From: an uncultured Alphaproteobacteria bacterium
Lineage (GTDB): Bacteria; Pseudomonadota; Alphaproteobacteria; CALKHQ01
NCBI GenBank assembly: GCA_937988735.1
Contig: CALKHQ010000154.1
Coordinates: 1-9,412 of the forward strand
Direction: 5' to 3'
DNA: 9,412 nt
The position numbers were made by a program, and so were the translations under genes. Positions 6,455 to 9,412 of this stretch are shown here, piece after piece; position 1 is the stretch's first letter; each line of letters begins with the position of its first letter. The notes beneath the pieces were generated by a model that saw only the letters and a list, made by a program, of their open reading frames with translations, had not been told where the DNA came from and did not search any database.

Positions 6455-7495
6455 TCAGATCAGGAAGTGCTTCTGCATCCAGAGCATGCCTTCGGCGTTC
6501 GACTTGGTGACGACCGGGCCGTCCGTGACGATGTGCTTCGGGATGCCCTCGCCGGTGGACTCGCCGAGCAGCACCGCGGCGACGCCGGCCATGATCGCAC
6601 CGCCGTGGATACGGCAGGACGGGTTGCGGACGGTCGCGTACATCCGGCCGTCGAGCACCGCCTCGATCGCCGGCGGCATCGCGTCCACGCCGCCGATCAG
6701 GATGTCGGTGCGCCCGGCGCGCTGCATCGCGTTGGCCGCGGCCAGGGCCATGTCGTCATTGTGGAAGAACGCGGCGTTGATCTCCGGGTACTTGGTCAGC
6801 AGCGAGTCCCAGATGCGGACGGCATTGGTGACATCCCAGTCCGCCGGCTGCTCGTCCAGCACCTCGATGTTCGGGTACTTCGAGACGACCGAGTGGAAGC
6901 CGCGGGCACGGCCCTGGGCGCCCGTGTGCCCCAGCGCACCCTGGGTCATCACGATCTTGCCCTCGCCGCCGATCGCGTCGACCAGCGCCTGGGTGACCGC
7001 AGCGCCCATGAACTCGTTGTCCGGCGCGAGGAAGCTGTGAACGTTGATCTCCTCCAGCGGGGCGATCAGCGTGTCCATGTCGATCACGGGGATGCCCGCG
7101 TCGATCATCCGGTTCACCGGGTCGGTCAGGGTGCCGATGCCGAACGCCTGGATCGCCACGAAATCCCAGTGCTGCGACGCCATGTTGTCGATCGCCGCGC
7201 GCTGCTTGGTCGCCGACAGCTCGCCGTCGAACCACGTCACCTCGACGTTGAACAGCTTGCCCCAGTACTCGGCGGCCTGCTTGCCCTGGGCGCACCAGGT
7301 CGCCTGGAGGCCGGCGTTGGAGAAGGCGGCACGCAGCGGCGTCTCGGAGCGGCCCATCTCCTGCGCCATCGCCTTGGCGAGGAAGGGATCGAAGCCCATG
7401 CCCATGGCAGCGAGGCCGGCGGCGCCGGCGGCCGTGGCCGCACCGCCGAGGAGCGAGCGCCGCGAGACCGGCTCTTTCATACGATCATTGCTCAT
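6455..7495 (-). CDS. Sugar ABC transporter periplasmic substrate-binding protein (Peripla_BP_4/RbsB-like), Tat-exported
   Basis: This 346-residue protein starts at an ATG with GGAGG seven bases upstream. The N-terminus carries SRRSLLGG (11-18), a twin-arginine motif, followed by an alanine/glycine-rich hydrophobic stretch and a likely cut after AKAMA (about residue 44). It should therefore fold in the cytoplasm before export through Tat. There is no lipobox cysteine at the cut. The mature part is a type I periplasmic binding fold of the ribose-binding group: LRAAFSNAGLQATWCAQGKQ (first strand and helix), TKQRAAIDNMASQHWDFVAI, NRMIDAGIPVIDMDT, FFHNDDMALAAANAM and IGGVDAMPPAIEAV. These parallel the 'aiia.N...a.gai.A....g' pattern of RbsB-like proteins. 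It delivers a sugar or polyol to the permease; the ligand cannot be named. It is the first gene of the transporter unit, the usual place for the most highly expressed component. Confidence 0.93.
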   Translation of the reverse strand: MSNDRMKEPVSRRSLLGGAATAAGAAGLAAMGMGFDPFLAKAMAQEMGRSETPLRAAFSNAGLQATWCAQGKQAAEYWGKLFNVEVTWFDGELSATKQRAAIDNMASQHWDFVAIQAFGIGTLTDPVNRMIDAGIPVIDMDTLIAPLEEINVHSFLAPDNEFMGAAVTQALVDAIGGEGKIVMTQGALGHTGAQGRARGFHSVVSKYPNIEVLDEQPADWDVTNAVRIWDSLLTKYPEINAAFFHNDDMALAAANAMQRAGRTDILIGGVDAMPPAIEAVLDGRMYATVRNPSCRIHGGAIMAGVAAVLLGESTGEGIPKHIVTDGPVVTKSNAEGMLWMQKHFLI

Positions 7496-7550
7496 CGTGT
7501 TTCCTCCGAAGGGTTATCGTTATGCGTTGAACGAGGCGTCGGGACCGCTA

Positions 7551-7578
7551 GTTAAACGCTGCGCAAGGCGGCGGTCAA
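7551..7578 (-). promoter_or_regulatory. Candidate promoter of the sugar transporter operon
   Basis: On the minus strand TTGACC (7578-7573, five of six matches to the -35 consensus) and TTTAAC (7556-7551, four of six matches to the -10) are 16 bp apart. A start near 7544 would give a leader of about 49 nt before the binding-protein ATG, with the GGAGG site at its end. The leader contains a short direct repeat of ATAACGATAACC type. No clear regulator palindrome is visible. Confidence 0.45.
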
Positions 7579-8037
7579 TCGCGCCGGCGCCATTTGTATG
7601 ACGATAAAATTCGATCTGTCGGGGCGGCGATGCAGCAACCGTGTCCGTGTGTCGAGTCGCCGCAAGTCGTCCCGTTCCCATCCCGGCGAAGAGGCAAAGG
7701 ACCAGCCGTCTCCGCCTGACGCGCCAGCGAAGGGATAGCCTTTCGCAAGGCTGGCGGCAACATCAACGGCGGGTCGAGCGAGGGATGTGGCGATCGACCT
7801 TGCCCGTCTGTGCGGTGCGCTGGTCCGGTGCCGACTCGGGAACCCGCGCAACTGCCGCATGTTGGACGCGCTGGCGGCCTCTGCGGGAGGCGGCCTGCCG
7901 GCGGACTTCGCGCGCGTCGCGCCCTATTTCACGGTCGGTTCGCCCGCCCGACCGGCGCCAGGGTCCCGTGGACCGATGCGGCCCCTGCTGCGCCGGCGGC
8001 GGGCTGCCGGACGCCGTTCCGTCGGTGTCCGGGGACC
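7579..8037. other. Long divergent intergenic region, no convincing gene
   Basis: This stretch lies between the transporter promoter and the HPF-like gene. Open frames cross it on both strands: a 102-codon one on the minus strand at 7552-7860, and the upstream extension of the HPF frame from 7787 on the plus strand. Their translations are arginine/alanine/proline-rich, match no family I recognise, and lack good ribosome sites. A small AT-richer patch at 7590-7615 (around ATTTGTATGACGATAAAATT) may be regulatory for either side, but no well-spaced -35/-10 pair is evident on the plus strand. The HPF-gene promoter was not located. Confidence 0.4.
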
Positions 8038-8058
8038 GTGGACAGTGGACAGTGGCCA
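8038..8058 (+). repeat. Three tandem 7-bp units just upstream of the HPF-like gene
   Basis: GTGGACA, GTGGACA and GTGGCCA follow each other without gaps, ending six bases before the Shine-Dalgarno sequence of the downstream gene. The units lie in its 5' leader if transcription begins upstream. They may be a chance microrepeat or a leader element. Confidence 0.6.
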
Positions 8059-8063
8059 CAGCC

Positions 8064-8070
8064 AAGGAGG
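8064..8070 (+). promoter_or_regulatory. Strong ribosome binding site of the HPF-like gene
   Basis: AAGGAGG lies seven bases before the ATG at 8078 and one base before an in-frame ATG at 8072. The spacing fixes 8078 as the start and rules out the long upstream extension of the frame. Confidence 0.8.
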
Positions 8071-8077
8071 AATGGCG

Positions 8078-8662
8078 ATGGAGACTCCCGTCGAGATCGT
8101 GTTCCACGACCTGGAGCGGTCGGAGGCCGTCGAGGCCCGGATCCGCGAGCGCGTGAGCCGGCTGGAGCGCTTTCATCCGCGGATCACGAGCTGTCACGTG
8201 TTCGTCGAGGCGGCTCACCGCAACGCCCAGCGCCGCAGCCCGGAATACCAGGTGCGGCTGGAGGTCCGCGTGCCGGGCGCCGAGCTGGCGGTGAGGAGCA
8301 AGCCCGGCGACGTCGCCGCCCACCACGACATCTACGTCGCGATCCGGGACGCCTTCGAGGCGATGGAACGGCAGCTCAAGCGCCATCGCCGCCAGCGCAC
8401 CGGCGAGGTGAAGACGCACGTGCCGCCGCTGCAGGGCATGGTCTCGGAGCTTCACCCCGACCGCGGCCACGGCCAGATCGCGACCACCGACGGGCGGCTG
8501 GTCTACTTCCACCGCAACGCCGTGGTGAACGGCGGCTTCGACGAGCTGGGCGAGGGCACGCCGGTGGAGCTGACCATCCAGGGCGACGAAAGCGACAAGG
8601 GTCCCAGGGCCAGCACCGTGCGGCGGATCGGGCCGATGCGGTTCGTCGGCCCGGCGCGCTGA
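8078..8662 (+). CDS. HPF/RaiA-family ribosome-associated protein fused to a cold-shock domain
   Basis: The 194-residue protein begins with METPVEIVFHDLERSEAVEA. Residues about 3-105 match the S30AE (HPF/RaiA/YfiA) fold: strand, helix EARIRERVSRLERF, strands SCHVFVEAAHR and YQVRLEVRVPGAEL, and the helix DIYVAIRDAFEAMERQLKRH followed by a basic stretch. Residues about 118-183 form an OB-fold cold-shock domain: GMVSELHPDRGHGQI, then VYFHRNAV matching RNP2 (VFVHR), and DKGPRASTV matching the end of the domain. RNP1, normally K/R-G-F/Y-G-F-I, reads RGHGQI, so both RNA-stacking aromatics are missing. HPF domains bind the 30S decoding region and idle ribosomes in stationary phase or stress; the cold-shock domain suggests an added RNA contact, which is inference. 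HPF-CSD fusions are known in proteobacteria, differing from the long HPF with its own dimerisation tail. The gene is monocistronic, divergent from the transporter and convergent with the HAD gene. Confidence 0.85.
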   Translation: METPVEIVFHDLERSEAVEARIRERVSRLERFHPRITSCHVFVEAAHRNAQRRSPEYQVRLEVRVPGAELAVRSKPGDVAAHHDIYVAIRDAFEAMERQLKRHRRQRTGEVKTHVPPLQGMVSELHPDRGHGQIATTDGRLVYFHRNAVVNGGFDELGEGTPVELTIQGDESDKGPRASTVRRIGPMRFVGPAR

Positions 8663-8666
8663 ACGC

Positions 8667-8694
8667 TGACCCGCCGCCGGCCGGCGGCGGGTCA
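8667..8694. terminator. Perfect 28-bp palindrome between convergent genes, probable bidirectional terminator
   Basis: TGACCCGCCGCCGG (8667-8680) is followed directly by its exact reverse complement. It can form a GC-rich stem of about 12 bp with a four-base loop in either transcript. It fills the gap between the HPF-like stop (8662) and the HAD gene, and its right end is the HAD stop codon itself. Neither side has a U-run. Confidence 0.65.
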
Positions 8695-9412
8695 CCAGCG
8701 GAAGCGGTCGAGCAGGAAGTTTGGCGCCGCGTGCGCCGCCATGGCGGCGGCGAGTGCCGCGGGCGTGTCGCCGGCGTGGATGCCGGTGGTGACGAGGGCG
8801 GCGGCGAAGCCGGCGCGCCTTGCCCCGGCGACGTCGTGGGCGAGACTGTCGCCGATGCCGATGATGCGCTCCGGCGGCGGCAGGGGGCGCAGGCGGGCTG
8901 CCTCCTCCAGGGCGAAGCGGTAGATCTCCGGGTGCGGCTTGCCGATCCAGGTCACCGGCCCGCCGAGTGCGGCGTAGAGCGCGGCGATCCGGCCGGCGCC
9001 ATAGGCGGTGCCGTCCGGCAGCACCATGACCGTGTCGGGGTTGGCGCAGAGGCAGGGCAGCCGGCGCTCGGCCGCCGGGGCGAGCAGGGCGCGGTAGTGC
9101 TGCAGCGGCAGCCGGTCGCCGTCGCTCCCGGTGATCAGTACGAAATCGGCCTCTGATCCCGTCTCGACCAGCGTCAGCGGCAGGCCGGCCACCGCCGATT
9201 CGTCGCCCCGCCGGTTCACCAGCAGGCAGTGCAGCGGCCTCCCCGCCGCGGCGACGGGCAGTTCGCCGCGCGCAATGCGGGCCCAGACCACCTCGCCGGA
9301 GCTGACGAAGCCGTGGTAGCTGCTGCGGGGAAAGCCGATCGCCGCCAGCCGCGCCTCGTTGTCGGCGGTCCGGCGGCCGGAGTTGGAGACGAGGATCACC
9401 GCCCTGCCGGCC
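8692..9412 (-). CDS. HAD-superfamily hydrolase, class IIA (TIGR01459-like), N-terminus missing
   Basis: The frame is open to the right edge, so the start and the catalytic DxD motif I lie beyond the window; about 240 residues are visible. The visible part begins GRAVILVSNSGRR, which is motif II (Ser/Thr in a hydrophobic strand) of class IIA HAD phosphatases. The motif III lysine is in WIGKPHPEIY (codon 8938-8940), and motif IV is IGIGDSLAHDVAGARRAG with its aspartates at 8848-8850 and 8833-8835. The region between is the C2 cap typical of NagD/p-nitrophenylphosphatase relatives. The layout fits the proteobacterial family annotated as TIGR01459 HAD-type hydrolase. Known relatives hydrolyse small phosphate esters in the cytoplasm; the substrate is unknown. 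A GTG at 9399 is internal and not the start. The stop codon lies within the 28-bp palindrome. Confidence 0.88.
   Translation of the reverse strand, partial: AGRAVILVSNSGRRTADNEARLAAIGFPRSSYHGFVSSGEVVWARIARGELPVAAAGRPLHCLLVNRRGDESAVAGLPLTLVETGSEADFVLITGSDGDRLPLQHYRALLAPAAERRLPCLCANPDTVMVLPDGTAYGAGRIAALYAALGGPVTWIGKPHPEIYRFALEEAARLRPLPPPERIIGIGDSLAHDVAGARRAGFAAALVTTGIHAGDTPAALAAAMAAHAAPNFLLDRFRW

Noticed and set aside
4872..7040. Very long plus-strand frame (over 700 codons) antisense to the ATPase and binding-protein genes
   Set aside because: The His/Asp/Arg/Leu-rich translation is typical of the complement of GC-rich genes; the minus-strand genes have clear family motifs.
7602..7612. TAAAAT as a plus-strand -10 box for the HPF-like gene
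   Set aside because: No -35-like hexamer lies 16-18 bp upstream, and the leader would be over 450 nt.
7552..7860. 102-codon open frame on the minus strand upstream of the binding-protein gene
   Set aside because: It overlaps the candidate transporter promoter, has an arginine-rich composition, no ribosome site and no recognisable family; likely chance in GC-rich DNA.
7787..8077. N-terminal extension of the HPF-like protein
   Set aside because: The extension resembles no domain, and the strong AAGGAGG site seven bases before 8078 marks the real start.

Overview
This is a GC-rich chromosomal window, most likely from an alphaproteobacterium of the Rhodospirillales/Rhizobiales kind. That rests on base composition, the gene families, and two intergenic palindromic repeats ending in CGTCATTG/CGTCATG. 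No RNA gene, insertion sequence, integrase or CRISPR array is visible, and nothing marks the region as recently transferred.

Layout, left to right. A (+) fragment (2-574) is the C-terminal part of an M20-family amidohydrolase of the N-carbamoyl-amino-acid hydrolase/allantoate amidohydrolase group. It converges on a small secreted, probably beta-sandwich protein of unknown role (611-1300, -). Next is a two-gene (-) operon: an ArsR-type repressor (2089-2415) and an AHSA1/SRPBCC-domain protein (1515-2096), overlapping by 8 nt. Its promoter lies in an AT-rich island and contains a 7-2-7 palindrome, and its predicted start site falls on the ATG, so the arsR mRNA is probably leaderless. A hairpin follows the operon. 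A 105-bp palindromic repeat lies upstream of it, at 2527-2631.

The centre (7495 down to 2702, -) is a carbohydrate-uptake (CUT2/ribose-type) ABC transporter: a Tat-exported binding protein, a double-domain ATPase and a permease. A luciferase-like oxidoreductase resembling F420-dependent glucose-6-phosphate dehydrogenase follows and appears to be the last gene of the same unit. An 81-bp composite palindrome between the binding-protein and ATPase genes could set their expression ratio. A plausible reading is that the transporter imports a sugar or polyol and the oxidoreductase acts on it or a derivative; the substrate cannot be read from sequence.

Divergent from the transporter, after 582 bp without a convincing gene, is a (+) gene for a ribosome hibernation factor (HPF/RaiA) domain fused to a cold-shock domain (8078-8662). 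It converges on a HAD-superfamily hydrolase (8692-9412, -) that runs off the right edge without its N-terminus. A perfect 28-bp palindrome spans the junction and probably serves as a shared terminator.

No wholly new system is evident. The most interesting points are the F420-type oxidoreductase tied to a sugar transporter, the leaderless autoregulated arsR promoter, the intra-operon palindrome, the altered RNA-binding motif in the HPF-cold-shock fusion, and the altered second ATPase domain.
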